Shown piece by piece: positions 6,951 through 7,026 of a stretch of DNA of 7,026 bases; position 1 is the stretch's first letter; each line of letters starts with the position of its first letter. This stretch comes from Actinomycetes bacterium (lineage in GTDB: Bacteria > Actinomycetota > Actinomycetes > Actinomycetales > Cellulomonadaceae). Location of the stretch: assembly GCA_023462275.1 (NCBI GenBank), contig JAEWYD010000156.1, forward strand, positions 1 to 7,026. Direction: 5' to 3'. The translations under genes and the position numbers were made by a program. The notes under the pieces are model-generated. The model was given only the letters and a program-made list of their open reading frames with translations. It did no database searches and was not told the DNA's origin.

Positions 6951-7011
6951 ACGAGGACCTCCGGTATCGAGGGGGTTACCACACCGTCCTCGACGACCCG
7001 GAGGTCCTCGT
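6951..7011 (+). promoter_or_regulatory. Hairpin covering the transposase ribosome binding site and start codon
   Basis: ACGAGGACCTCCGG (6951-6964) and its exact reverse complement (6998-7011) form a perfect 14-bp stem. Inside it, TCGAGG (6967-6972) pairs with CCTCGA (6988-6993), separated from the outer stem by a 2x4 internal loop and leaving a 15-base apical loop. The downstream arm contains GGAGG (7000-7004), the ribosome binding site, and the first two bases of the GTG start at 7010. In an RNA that enters from outside the element the stem would hide the translation start. Known parallels exist in IS10 and IS50, where read-through transcripts fold and block transposase translation. The pairing is seen directly; the regulatory role is inference. 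Confidence 0.6.
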
Positions 7012-7026
7012 GACCCACGCTAACGC
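7010..7026 (+). CDS. IS481-family transposase (first codons only, cut by window edge)
   Basis: Five complete codons and two bases of a sixth are visible, reading M-T-H-A-N-A with a GTG start. This opening is typical of actinobacterial IS481-type transposases, which continue with a helix-turn-helix region and a DDE integrase core. GGAGG at 7000-7004 lies 5 bases upstream, the correct spacing. The gene points away from the acyltransferase. Because so little is visible, the family call rests on the N-terminal motif together with the CTAG target and TGT terminus. Whether the transposase is intact cannot be seen. Confidence 0.6.

Larger units (their letters stand above)
6906..7026 (+). mobile_element. 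Left end of an IS481-family insertion sequence (continues past the window)
   Basis: From 6906 the sequence style changes and leads into a transposase start on the plus strand. The proposed terminus begins TGTAGTTCCCCGGGACGTTG; IS481-family ends characteristically begin with TGT. It directly abuts CCTAGC (6900-6905), which fits the NCTAGN target that IS481 is known to use and duplicate. The 104 bases between this terminus and the GTG are a normal leader length for such elements. The right end, the matching inverted repeat and the second target copy are outside the window, so the exact boundary is inferred from motif and family knowledge only. Confidence 0.6.

Noticed and set aside
6923..6951. 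Inward promoter for the transposase (TTGTGA with 17-base spacer)
   Set aside because: The hexamer at the -10 position is AGATGA, a poor match, so the promoter cannot be supported.
5139..7013. Plus-strand frame of 624 codons opposite the acyltransferase
   Set aside because: No domain, biased composition, and it runs through the IS junction out of frame with the transposase start.

Overview
The window is very GC-rich DNA (clearly above 70% by eye). Almost every third codon position is G or C, GTG and TTG starts are common, and genes overlap by a few bases. With an MrpA subunit fused to MrpB and an IS481-type transposon end, this points to a high-GC actinobacterium. A Micrococcales lineage such as Cellulomonas or a relative is a guess from style, not shown by a marker gene.

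Layout. Nearly all genes lie on the minus strand and read from right to left. At the right edge (6906-7026) is the left end of an insertion sequence, with the first six codons of an IS481-family transposase on the plus strand. Its start lies in a strong hairpin. Next comes a GTG-started integral-membrane acyltransferase of the OafA/YrhL (Acyl_transf_3) family (6848 to 5682). A 121-base gap (5561-5681) follows, holding a TTGACA hexamer and a ribosome binding site. The rest, 5560 to 1, is an mrp (mnh) multisubunit cation/proton antiporter operon in the order mrpA-B fusion, mrpC, mrpD, mrpE and the first 12 codons of mrpF. The operon runs off the left edge, where the rest of mrpF and probably mrpG should lie.

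How the genes work together. The Mrp subunits form one membrane complex related to the membrane arm of respiratory complex I. It exchanges cytoplasmic Na+ (or Li+/K+) for external protons, serving salt tolerance and pH homeostasis. Each gene overlaps the next (10, 17, 4 and 4 bases), so translation is probably coupled. The acyltransferase is a separate cell-surface or envelope modification gene with no evident functional link to Mrp.

I found no convincing undescribed multi-gene system. The most interesting points are the hairpin that covers the transposase ribosome binding site and start codon, and the insertion of that element into a CTAG target 57 bases upstream of the acyltransferase start. 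No rRNA, tRNA, CRISPR array or phage gene is visible.
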